Of a stretch of 18,015 bases of DNA, positions 1-6,305 are shown piece after piece; position 1 is the first letter of the stretch; each line of letters starts with the position of its first letter. The position numbers were made by a program, and so were the translations under genes. The stretch is taken from assembly GCA_035997675.1 (NCBI GenBank), contig DASYIJ010000229.1, positions 1-18,015 on the forward strand, given 5' to 3'. The notes beneath the pieces are model-generated. The model was not told the DNA's origin, ran no database searches, and worked only from the letters and a program-made list of their open reading frames with translations. The stretch comes from JALYZC01 sp035997675. GTDB taxonomy: Bacteria > Actinomycetota > Thermoleophilia > Solirubrobacterales > Solirubrobacteraceae.

Positions 1-381
1 GATGCGCCCGGCGCCGCCCCAGGTGCCGTCGGGGATCTCGGTCGGGAAGACCCACACCCGGTTGGGGTCGCGCGGCCGCGAGCCCTCCTCGGCGTCGAGC
101 ACCGCCTCGGTGACGGCCGCGACGATCGCCTGGCGGCGCTCCGGGTTGAACTGGCCCTCGGGCACCGACGCCACGAAGCGGTAGCGGGGCTCGTCCGCCG
201 GGGTGCCGGCGACGTAGACGTCGACCCGGTGCAGGAACACCCAGGCAATCGATCGCACCGTCTCGTTGGACGGATCGGCGCCCTCGTGCTCGAGCAGCAG
301 GTCGGTGAGGCGGGCCATCAGCTTCTTCTCGGCCTCCGGCGACAGCGCTCCTTCGGGAATGTAGGCGTCGAGCATCGGCAT
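1..381 (-). CDS. Tautomerase (4-OT/MIF superfamily) protein, 3' end cut by window
   Basis: Reverse-strand ORF of 127 codons, open to the left edge, so the C-terminus is missing. It begins MPMLDAYIPEGALSPEAEKK. Pro2, which becomes N-terminal after Met removal, is the catalytic base of the 4-oxalocrotonate tautomerase/MIF superfamily. The following helix and the segment RYRFVASVPEGQFNPERR (about 70-87) fit a longer single-chain tautomerase of about 130-150 aa. The superfamily performs keto-enol tautomerisations or related dehalogenation and hydration chemistry in the cytoplasm; the substrate cannot be read here. The gene is divergent from an HxlR regulator across 102 bp, which suggests control by that regulator. 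The ATG start is fixed by Pro2. A TTGACA-17-TAGGCT promoter lies upstream. Family is fairly sure, function is not. Confidence 0.8.
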   Translation of the reverse strand, partial: MPMLDAYIPEGALSPEAEKKLMARLTDLLLEHEGADPSNETVRSIAWVFLHRVDVYVAGTPADEPRYRFVASVPEGQFNPERRQAIVAAVTEAVLDAEEGSRPRDPNRVWVFPTEIPDGTWGGAGRI

Positions 382-434
382 GCGTGTGCCTCCTCTCCGG
401 CGTCGGCCGGAAGCTGGGTTGCCAAGGGCGACGC

Positions 435-463
435 AGCCTATGGGTCTGGGTTGTGTCTGTCAA
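435..463 (-). promoter_or_regulatory. Predicted promoter of the tautomerase gene
   Basis: On the minus strand TTGACA (463-458) is followed after 17 nt by TAGGCT (440-435). The -35 is a perfect consensus; the -10 keeps T1, A2 and T6. Transcription would start near 428, giving a leader of about 47 nt. It overlaps the region expected to hold the HxlR promoter, so one bound regulator could affect both. Confidence 0.5.
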
Positions 464-469
464 CTCAGG

Positions 470-475
470 TATGCT
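470..475 (+). promoter_or_regulatory. Predicted -10 element of the HxlR gene (leaderless)
   Basis: TATGCT lies 8 nt before the ATG at 484 and no Shine-Dalgarno sequence precedes that ATG. The transcript would start at or within a few nt of the start codon. No good -35 is visible. The same arrangement recurs at several regulators in this window. Confidence 0.4.
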
Positions 476-483
476 GCCCGCCC

Positions 484-957
484 ATGCCGCCCGATCGCTC
501 TCGCTACAGCGCCGAGAACTGCTCGATTCGCCGGACGCTCGACGTCGTGGGCGAGAAGTGGACCCTGCTGGTGCTGCGGGAGGCGTTCTACGGCGTGCGC
601 CGCTTCGACGACTTCGCCCGCGGCGTGGGGTGCGCCCGCAACATCCTCAGCGCTCGGCTGCACACGCTCGTCGAGGAGGAACTGCTTCGCCGGGAGCCCT
701 ACCGTGAGCCCGGCCAGCGCTCGCGAGTGGAGTACCGCCTCACGGACAAGGGCCTCGAGCTCTTCCCCGTGGTGGTCGCGCTCATGCAATGGGGCGATCG
801 CTGGGCCGTCGACCCGGAGGGCCCTCCGGTCGAGATCACGCACCGAGACTGCGGCGAGCCGGTCGCCGTCACCATGACCTGCGCCGCGGGCCACGGGCCG
901 CTGACCGCCCGCGACACCGAGGCCGTGCCGGGCGCCGGCGCCCGCCTCGTCGCCTGA
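484..957 (+). CDS. HxlR-family winged-helix transcriptional regulator
   Basis: 157-aa DNA-binding protein. The opening NCSIRRTLDVVGEKWTLLVL (12-31) is the HxlR signature, with the conserved Cys13 before the first helix, although CP is CS here. FARGVGCARNILSARLHTLV (44-63) is the recognition region, and RVEYRLTDKGLELFPVV (81-97) is the wing and the following helix. A C-terminal extension holds His120, Cys123, Cys133 and His137, which could form a small zinc-binding knuckle. The family often senses electrophiles or redox state through Cys13. The start at 484 was chosen because longer in-frame extensions upstream do not resemble the family. It probably forms a transcript with the crotonase gene 25 bp downstream and regulates the divergent tautomerase. 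The effector is unknown. Confidence 0.88.
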   Translation: MPPDRSRYSAENCSIRRTLDVVGEKWTLLVLREAFYGVRRFDDFARGVGCARNILSARLHTLVEEELLRREPYREPGQRSRVEYRLTDKGLELFPVVVALMQWGDRWAVDPEGPPVEITHRDCGEPVAVTMTCAAGHGPLTARDTEAVPGAGARLVA

Positions 958-982
958 CATCCAACCTGGAGGACCGCCGATC

Positions 983-1837
983 ATGGACTTCGAAGAGATC
1001 CGCTACGAGGTCGCCGACGGCGTCCTTCTCATCACGCTCGACCGCCCCGATCGACTCAACGCCTTCACCGGCACGATGGGGCGTGAGCTGATCGCCGCCT
1101 TCGACCGGGCCGACGCCGACGACGACGTACGCGCCGTGATCGTGACCGGCGCCGGGCGCGCCTTCTGTGCCGGCGCCGACCTCGGCGGCGGCGGCGAGAC
1201 GTTCGACTCCAGCGAGTTTCGCGACGACGGCGAGGTCCCGCGCGACCTCGGTGGCGAGGTGTCGCTGCGGATCTACGCCTCGACCAAGCCCGTGATCGCC
1301 GCCATCAACGGTCCGGCCGTCGGCGTCGGGATCACGATGACGCTGCCGATGGACATCCGCCTTGCCGCGGACGACGCACGCATCGGCTTCGTCTTCACGC
1401 GCCGCGGCATCGTGCCCGAGGCCTGCTCGAGCTGGTTCCTGCCGCGCGTCGTCGGCATCAGCCAAGCGATGGAATGGGCGGCCACGGGACGGATCTTCTC
1501 CGCCGAGGAGGCCCTGGCCGGTCGGCTCGTGCGCAGCCTGCATCCCGGCGACGAGCTGCTCGGCGCCGCGCGCGATCTGGCCGCAGAGATCGCCGAGCAC
1601 ACCTCGCCGGTGTCGGTCGCGATGACCCGGCGCCTGATGTGGACGATGCTGGGCGCACCGCACCCGATGGCGGCCCACCGCGCCGACTCGCGCGGCATGT
1701 TCCATCGCGGCCGGTCCGACGACGCGCGGGAGGGCGTCATGTCGTTCCTCGAGAAGCGTCCGGCGCGCTTCCCCGACCGCGTCAGCGGCGGGCTGCCCGA
1801 TCTCTTCCCGGGGGACGAGGAGCCGGCGTTCCGCTGA
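983..1837 (+). CDS. Enoyl-CoA hydratase/isomerase (crotonase) family protein
   Basis: 284-aa crotonase-fold protein, cytoplasmic and acting on acyl-CoA thioesters. FCAGADL (61-67) supplies the first oxyanion-hole NH, and INGPAVGVGIT (108-118) supplies the second around Gly114/Gly116. The two glutamates of classical hydratases (rat and human ECH E144 and E164) align with Thr118 and Phe138. Glu146 in GIVPEACSSWFLPRVVG instead aligns with the catalytic Glu of the ECI2/yeast Eci1-type delta3,delta2-enoyl-CoA isomerases. Isomerase or other crotonase chemistry is therefore likelier than hydration. The alignment was done by eye. GGAGG at 968-972 sits 10 nt before the ATG. The gene lies 25 bp after the HxlR gene, probably co-transcribed, and a hairpin begins at the base after its stop codon. 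Confidence 0.9.
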   Translation: MDFEEIRYEVADGVLLITLDRPDRLNAFTGTMGRELIAAFDRADADDDVRAVIVTGAGRAFCAGADLGGGGETFDSSEFRDDGEVPRDLGGEVSLRIYASTKPVIAAINGPAVGVGITMTLPMDIRLAADDARIGFVFTRRGIVPEACSSWFLPRVVGISQAMEWAATGRIFSAEEALAGRLVRSLHPGDELLGAARDLAAEIAEHTSPVSVAMTRRLMWTMLGAPHPMAAHRADSRGMFHRGRSDDAREGVMSFLEKRPARFPDRVSGGLPDLFPGDEEPAFR

Positions 1838-1861
1838 GCCGCGGCGTTGATCCGCCGCGGC
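1838..1861 (+). terminator. Hairpin directly after the crotonase gene
   Basis: GCCGCGGCG (1838-1846), a TTGATC loop and CGCCGCGGC (1853-1861) form a perfect 9-bp GC-only stem starting at the base after the TGA. There is no U-tract, as is common in GC-rich actinobacteria. Its position suggests termination of the HxlR-crotonase transcript. Confidence 0.55.
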
Positions 1862-1933
1862 CCCCGCGGCGATACTCCTGGCGATGATCGTCATCCGCAC
1901 TCGTGCGAGGACGAACACGACGGACGCGAGCCG

Positions 1934-2093
1934 ATGCGCGCGTTCGACCCCCACGCGGTGGGCACGTACGAGTCCCGACGTGTCGGACCGGTGGGTGCAG
2001 GACGGCTGTGATCCGGACGCGCCGGCCCTCGCCGAGGAGCGGGCGCTGCTCATCCGCTCCTACGCCGGGCTGCTCGCGGCGGTGCACCGATGA
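1934..2093 (+). pseudogene. Probable remnant of a gene with an internal deletion and frameshift
   Basis: Two protein-like fragments in different frames lie head to tail. MRAFDPHAVGTYESR (1934-1978) reads like a protein N-terminus. From about 1983, in another frame, SDRWVQDGCDPDAPALAEER (20 residues) continues to a normal-looking C-terminus, LLAAVHR, ending at the TGA at 2091-2093. From memory, an actinobacterial protein family of about 200 aa and unknown function begins with RAFDPHAVG-like sequence and ends with SDRWV..GCDP...LAEER...SYA.LL. The middle would then be missing here and the join out of frame. The stretch may instead be a short 69-aa ORF from 1884, or noncoding. The family match is recollection, not a search result. 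Confidence 0.4.
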
Positions 2094-2103
2094 GAGCGGC
2101 GCC

Positions 2104-3348
2104 TCAGCACGTGCGGTAGGTGCGCCGCACCGTCAGCGCGACCCGGTGCCCGCGGCGCACGCCCCGCACCGCGATGGTCACGTGGTACGTCCCGGCGCGG
2201 CGGCGGCGCAGGTCGACGGCGACGGTGCGGCGGTTACCGGTGAGCGACGCCGCTCGCCGGCCGTTGACCCGAAGGACGACCGATCCGATCACCAGCCCCG
2301 GCCGTCGCGGGAGGCGCACCACGAAACGCCGGCGCGTCCGGCAGCCGGCACCGGGCGCGGGCGCCGCCGGCGGATGGGCGAACGTCGCCATCATCGACGG
2401 CAGGTCCTCGCGCAGGTCCCGCTGCCAATAGGGCCAGGAGTGCGTCCCGCCTCCGTAGTCGTCCCAGCGGTGGGGGATGCCCAGCGCGACCAGCCGGCGG
2501 TGGAACGAGAGACTCATCTCGCGCACCTGCTGCTCGATGAGGTCCAGCGGACGGCCACGGTCGTCGTAGGGGCCGGGCTGCCCGTTGCCGGTGTGAACGG
2601 TAAGCACGAGGCCGCGCAGCCGCGCCGCCTGATCCCACGGGTTGTGCGCCCGCCAGACGCTTTCGTTGACCACGCGATCGCCGAACTGGTCACCCGGTTT
2701 GCCGCCGTCCGCCGGAGCCTCGAAGCCGATCACGGCGGCCACCGGCGCGTTGTTGACGATGTCCACCGCGCCGGAGTAGCTGCCGGCGAAGACGAACAGG
2801 CCGGGGTGCCGGGCCGCGTAGCTCATCGCCCCGAAGCCGCCCATCGACAGGCCGGCAACGGCTCGACCCGTACGCGTGGCAATCGTGCGGTAGTGGGCGT
2901 CGAGCCACGGAATCAGCTGGTCGATGTGGAAGCGCTCCCATTCCGGGGGTCCTCCCGCTCCCCCGTTGAACCAGTTCGTGTACCAGCCGCCGTTGCCGCC
3001 CTCGGGCATGACGACGATCAGCGGAGCGCCGGCCGTGATCTGCTCCGCCGCGCCCTTGTCGGACCACGACCGGTAGTCGTCGAGAGCGCCGTGGAGGAGG
3101 TAGAGCACCGGGTAGCGCCGGGTCGTTTGGGCGGCGTAACCCGCGGGGACGAGGATGCGCACGTGTACCGGCTTGGCCAGAGCGGGGGTCGAGACGGTCA
3201 CGTCGACGAGGCGCGGGTCGAGCTGTGCCGCGGCGACGACGTGCAGTCCCTGTCCGTCGCCGACGGCGGGCGCGGCCGCGCGCGCCGCCGCAGCCGGCAC
3301 GAGGCACAGAACGATCAGGGCGCCGGTGAGCGCCGCGCGCGTCCTCAT
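2104..3348 (-). CDS. Secreted alpha/beta-hydrolase esterase with C-terminal two-Cys domain
   Basis: 414-aa protein of the esterase D/antigen-85-like family (PF00756). Residues 1-25 form a signal peptide (MRTRAALTGALIVLCLVPAA, then an Ala-rich cleavage region), so it is probably exported. The hydrolase core spans about 45-325: YLLHG (83-87) forms the oxyanion region, GLSMGG (166-171) puts the nucleophile at Ser168, and His303 in GGGTHSWPYW is the likely catalytic His. The acidic triad member is not assigned. Residues about 335-414 are an Arg-rich beta domain bounded by Cys336 and the final Cys414, suggesting a disulphide. It ends in RRTYRTC, a terminal pattern I associate with Solirubrobacterales secreted proteins. 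Its ATG overlaps the TetR stop codon (ATGA), so the two are translationally coupled. The substrate is unknown. Confidence 0.88.
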   Translation of the reverse strand: MRTRAALTGALIVLCLVPAAAARAAAPAVGDGQGLHVVAAAQLDPRLVDVTVSTPALAKPVHVRILVPAGYAAQTTRRYPVLYLLHGALDDYRSWSDKGAAEQITAGAPLIVVMPEGGNGGWYTNWFNGGAGGPPEWERFHIDQLIPWLDAHYRTIATRTGRAVAGLSMGGFGAMSYAARHPGLFVFAGSYSGAVDIVNNAPVAAVIGFEAPADGGKPGDQFGDRVVNESVWRAHNPWDQAARLRGLVLTVHTGNGQPGPYDDRGRPLDLIEQQVREMSLSFHRRLVALGIPHRWDDYGGGTHSWPYWQRDLREDLPSMMATFAHPPAAPAPGAGCRTRRRFVVRLPRRPGLVIGSVVLRVNGRRAASLTGNRRTVAVDLRRRRAGTYHVTIAVRGVRRGHRVALTVRRTYRTC

Positions 3349-4019
3349 GCCGGCGCGCGCCGCGCGCGCCGCTTGGAGGAAGGGGGAACCATGCGACGCG
3401 CGAGGCCGACAAGCGGTGCCCGCAGCGCGTCCAGCTCGTCGAGGCGCCCCGCCCCCACGCGGCTGGTGACCAGGGAGCTGATGGCGGCGACCAGGGCCTC
3501 GCAGGCGAAACGCTCCGACGAGCCACGGGCGGATGATTCGACGCCGAAGATCTCGGCGATCGTCGTCACGAAGCGCTGCTGCACGTCGATCCGCCGCTCG
3601 AGCGCGCGCGGGCCAACCGCGTAGACCTCGACCAGGAAGGTCCGGGCGAAGTCGGGCTCGGCGGCCAGCGCGGCGAAATACGCCGACAGCACGCGGTCGA
3701 GCCGCTTCTCGGGACCGGCCTGCGAGCCCGCGAGCGCGGCGCCCATGATCTCGTGCAGGGCCTCGACGCCGGTGTCGTAGGCGGCGAGAAAGCACGCCTC
3801 CTTGTCCGCGAAGTGCTCGTAGAACGTCTCGCGCGAGACGCCCGCGCGCTCGATCACGTCGGCGACCGCCGTGCGGGCGTACCCCTTCTCCGCGACCGCC
3901 TCGGCCATCGCGGCGAGCATCCGGCCGCGCTGCGATTCCAGTACCTGCTCGCGTGAGAGGCGATGGCGCCCACGGGGCAGCTGCTGGACAACGGCCGATT
4001 CGGGTTCCTCTCGGCTCAC
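3345..4019 (-). CDS. TetR/AcrR-family transcriptional regulator
   Basis: About 224 aa from the GTG at 4019. The helix-turn-helix GYARTAVADVIERAGVSRET (46-65) followed by FYEHFADKEACFLAAYD (66-82) is classic TetR. The rest is a variable ligand-binding helical domain. An upstream in-frame ATG at 4049 would add MFSYATVPIR. I prefer GTG because the ATG lies inside the palindromic operator and upstream of a TATGCT -10 at 4040-4035, so it would not be on the transcript. Neither start has a clear Shine-Dalgarno sequence. The gene is followed by the esterase with a 4-nt overlap and is divergent from an SDR gene. It probably represses itself, the esterase and the SDR. The ligand is unknown. Confidence 0.9.
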   Translation of the reverse strand: MSREEPESAVVQQLPRGRHRLSREQVLESQRGRMLAAMAEAVAEKGYARTAVADVIERAGVSRETFYEHFADKEACFLAAYDTGVEALHEIMGAALAGSQAGPEKRLDRVLSAYFAALAAEPDFARTFLVEVYAVGPRALERRIDVQQRFVTTIAEIFGVESSARGSSERFACEALVAAISSLVTSRVGAGRLDELDALRAPLVGLARRMVPPSSKRRARRAPA

Positions 4020-4034
4020 CCTGATGGGGACCGT

Positions 4035-4084
4035 AGCATAGGAGAACATGGCTGTTCGCCATGAAATGCAATGTTCGCTATGGT
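4035..4084. promoter_or_regulatory. Divergent promoters and palindromic operator between TetR and SDR genes
   Basis: GAACA-TGGC-TGTTC (4044-4057) is a perfect dyad. ATGGC-TGTTC-GCCAT (4048-4062) is a second, overlapping dyad. The half-site TGTTCGCCATG (4053-4063) is repeated as TGTTCGCTATG (4072-4082), 19 bp away with 10 of 11 bases identical. Flanking -10 elements are TATGCT on the minus strand (4040-4035, TetR) and TATGGT on the plus strand (4079-4084, SDR). Each leads to a GTG within about 6-16 nt. A TetR dimer or pair of dimers here would cover both promoters. The repeats are direct observation; repression is inference. Confidence 0.65.
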
Positions 4085-4090
4085 CCGCCC

Positions 4091-4912
4091 GTGGACTCCG
4101 CCCCGCTCCCGGACGAGGCCCGCGGCGAGGCGCCGGGCCGCGGCCGTCTGGACGGCCGCCGGATCCTGATCGTGGGCGGCGGCCAGCAGGATCACGGCCT
4201 CGAGGACCCGCCGATGGGCAACGGCCGCGCGACGTCGCTGCTGTGCGGACGCGAGGGCGCCGCCGTCGTCGTCGCCGACATCGACGCCGACAGCGCCGAG
4301 GCCAGCGCCGACCTGGTGCGCGGGTCGGGGGCCGACGCCACGGTCGTGGTGGCCGACGCGGCTGAGGAGGACGGCGTCAGCGCGATGTTCACCGCCGCCA
4401 CGGACGCCCTCGGCGGCCTCGACGGGCTCGTGCTCAACGTCGGCATCGGAGGCGGATGGCTGATCAGGGGCACGAGCGCAGAGGATTGGGACCGCGTGAT
4501 GGCCGTCAACCTGCGCTCGCAGTTCCTGGGCTGCAAGCACGCGCTCGAGGCCATGGCCGACGGCGGGTCGATCGTCCTCGTCGGGTCAATCGCCTCCCGC
4601 GAGGTCCTGCCCTTCCCGGCCTACGGTGCCTCGAAGGCCGCGTTGGAGTCGCTGTGTCGCCAGGCCGCCGCGGAGGGCGCGCCCGGGGTGCGCGCCAATC
4701 TGCTGATGCCGGGGTTGATCGACACCGCGCTGGGTCGCCTGGCCTCGGCGGCGAGCCCGCTGCGCGACCAGGTCAAGATCCCCGCCCGGCGCCAGGGAAC
4801 GGCATGGGAGATCGCCTACGCCGCGGTGTTCCTGCTCTCCGGCGAATCCTCGTACGTCACCGGTCAGAGCCTGATCGTCGACGGCGGGCTGACCAGCGCT
4901 CCGCGGGCGTGA
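4091..4912 (+). CDS. Short-chain dehydrogenase/reductase (classical SDR fold)
   Basis: 273 aa from the GTG at 4091 (an ATG at 4061 would add 10 residues but lies in the operator). Numbered from GTG, catalytic Ser166 is in VGSIAS, Tyr178 and Lys182 in YGASK, and Asn140 in MAVN. The C-terminus SYVTGQSLIVDGGLTS (254-269) is typical of classical SDRs. Asp63 in VADID at the end of beta-2 points to NAD(H) over NADP(H). The Gly-rich loop is unusual: GGGQQDHGLEDPPMGNG (29-45) is about 9 residues longer than the usual TGxxxGxG. It oxidises or reduces an alcohol or carbonyl that cannot be named. It is divergent from the TetR-esterase pair with a shared operator, so ester hydrolysis followed by alcohol oxidation is a possible joint role. 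Confidence 0.9.
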   Translation: MDSAPLPDEARGEAPGRGRLDGRRILIVGGGQQDHGLEDPPMGNGRATSLLCGREGAAVVVADIDADSAEASADLVRGSGADATVVVADAAEEDGVSAMFTAATDALGGLDGLVLNVGIGGGWLIRGTSAEDWDRVMAVNLRSQFLGCKHALEAMADGGSIVLVGSIASREVLPFPAYGASKAALESLCRQAAAEGAPGVRANLLMPGLIDTALGRLASAASPLRDQVKIPARRQGTAWEIAYAAVFLLSGESSYVTGQSLIVDGGLTSAPRA

Positions 4913-5012
4913 CGTAGGGCGACGTCCGGCCAGGTCGGCGGCCGGGCTGGCATTTGCGCGAGCGCGGCCTATGTGATCGGGTGCACCTGCTCACGACCAG
5001 GAGGATCCGACC

Positions 5013-5624
5013 ATGGCCCAGCAGTGGAGCCAACGATTCGGGATGAGCGGCGCCCCGCGGGACTCGTGGGCGATCCGCGTCCCGTTGAGCGAGGACGAGG
5101 TTCGCCGGGTGCGCCGATGGCTGCGAATCACCGGGGTCCTCGGGCTCCTCGGCGGCGTGGCGGCGATCATCGTTCCGCCCGTCGCGTCCGTGACCACGAC
5201 GCTCTTCATCGGATGGATCCTCGTGTACGCCGGCGCCGTGTCGGCGTTCCACGCCTGGTCGATGCGCCACCAGCCGCGCGGCGGTCTGCGGTTGTTCAAC
5301 GCCGCACTCACGCTGATCCTCGGCCTGCTCCTGGTGGTCTTCCCGAGGAGCGGCACGCTGACGCTCACGGTGTTGCTCGCCGCATGGTTCTTCGCCAGCG
5401 GCGGCGTTCTCGTACTGAGCGCGATTCGGCGACAGGGCCGTCCGGGAGTCGGGCTCACGGCCTTCAACGGAGCCGTTTCCCTGCTGCTGGGGATCCTCAT
5501 CGTCGCCGACCTGCCGAGCTCGGCGGGCTGGGCGATCGGCCTGCTGGTGGGGATCAACCTCGTGTTCTGGGGCGTGCGCACGCTGATCGCGGCGAACCAC
5601 ATCGAAAGCATCCCCGAGGTCTGA
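5013..5624 (+). CDS. HdeD-like (DUF308) six-helix membrane protein
   Basis: 203 aa. After a short N-terminal region there are six hydrophobic segments at about 36-55, 60-80, 93-110, 115-137, 148-166 and 171-193. They form repeated two-helix units with motifs such as GLLGGVAAIIVP and LLLGILIV, as in the HdeD/DUF308 family. E. coli HdeD is linked to acid resistance, but most homologues have no assigned role. AGGAGG at 4999-5004 lies 8 nt before the ATG, a strong ribosome site. The next gene starts 3 nt after its stop, so the two form an operon. The conserved architecture is visible; a stress role is family inference. Confidence 0.85.
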   Translation: MAQQWSQRFGMSGAPRDSWAIRVPLSEDEVRRVRRWLRITGVLGLLGGVAAIIVPPVASVTTTLFIGWILVYAGAVSAFHAWSMRHQPRGGLRLFNAALTLILGLLLVVFPRSGTLTLTVLLAAWFFASGGVLVLSAIRRQGRPGVGLTAFNGAVSLLLGILIVADLPSSAGWAIGLLVGINLVFWGVRTLIAANHIESIPEV

Positions 5625-5627
5625 AGC

Positions 5628-6284
5628 GTGGACGTCGTGATCGCAGGCGCGCACGGAAGGGTGGGCCGCCGTCTGGCGCGCCTGCTGATCGCCCGGGGGG
5701 ACCGGGTCCGCGGGCTCATCCGCAACCCCGACCACGCCGACGACCTGCGCGCCGACGGCAGCGAGCCCGTGCTCTGCGATCTTGAGAGCGCACCCGTCGA
5801 CGAGATCGAAGCGGCCGTCGCCGGAGCCGATGCGGTCGTCTTCGCGGCGGGCGCCGGGCCCGGCAGCGGCGCCGAGCGAAAGCTGACCGTCGATCGGGAC
5901 GGCGCGATCAAGCTGCTCGAGGCGGCGCGTTCGGCAGCGGTCGAGCGCTACGTGATCGTGAGCTCGGTCGGCGCCGAGAACCCGCCGGACGATGACGACG
6001 TCTTCAGCGTGTACCTACGCGCGAAGGCGGAGGCCGACCGCGCCGTGGCCGACAGCGATCGGGCGTGGACGATCCTCCGGCCCGGCTCCCTCACCGACGA
6101 TCCCGGCACCGCCCGTGTGCGGATCGACCACGAGCCGGTGCGGGGAAAGGTCAGCCGCGACGACGTCGCCGCCGTTCTGGCAGCACTCCTGCACGAGCCG
6201 CGCTCCGTACGGCACGTGCTCTATGTGGTGGGCGGTGACCGCTCGATCGAGGAGGCGCTGGCCGCCGCGCTGGCGCCCGAATAA
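5628..6284 (+). CDS. NAD(P)-binding atypical SDR (NAD(P)H-binding family)
   Basis: 218 aa from a GTG. The N-terminus MDVVIAGAHGRVGRRLARLL carries the GxxGxxG dinucleotide-binding loop at 7-13 directly after beta-1. YVIVSSVGAENPP (108-120) and SVYLRAKAEADRAV (127-140, with Lys133) follow the atypical SDR pattern of small YwnB-type proteins, then WTILRPGSL (147-155). Such proteins bind NAD(P)H and are often annotated as epimerases or sugar-nucleotide-like reductases without a demonstrated substrate. The GTG was chosen because it follows the HdeD stop by 3 nt and GAGG at 5615-5618 precedes it, giving translational coupling. A functional link to the HdeD-like membrane protein is plausible but unproven. 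Confidence 0.85.
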   Translation: MDVVIAGAHGRVGRRLARLLIARGDRVRGLIRNPDHADDLRADGSEPVLCDLESAPVDEIEAAVAGADAVVFAAGAGPGSGAERKLTVDRDGAIKLLEAARSAAVERYVIVSSVGAENPPDDDDVFSVYLRAKAEADRAVADSDRAWTILRPGSLTDDPGTARVRIDHEPVRGKVSRDDVAAVLAALLHEPRSVRHVLYVVGGDRSIEEALAAALAPE

Positions 6285-6305
6285 GCCGGGTACACCCTCA
6301 GCACG

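Noticed and set aside
229..483. N-terminal extension of the HxlR regulator
   Set aside because: It overlaps the tautomerase coding region and the divergent promoters and is unlike the family; the ATG at 484 fits.
1903..3624. 573-aa plus-strand ORF over the esterase and TetR genes
   Set aside because: Low-complexity Arg/Pro/His-rich shadow; the opposite strand encodes two clear families with ATGA coupling.
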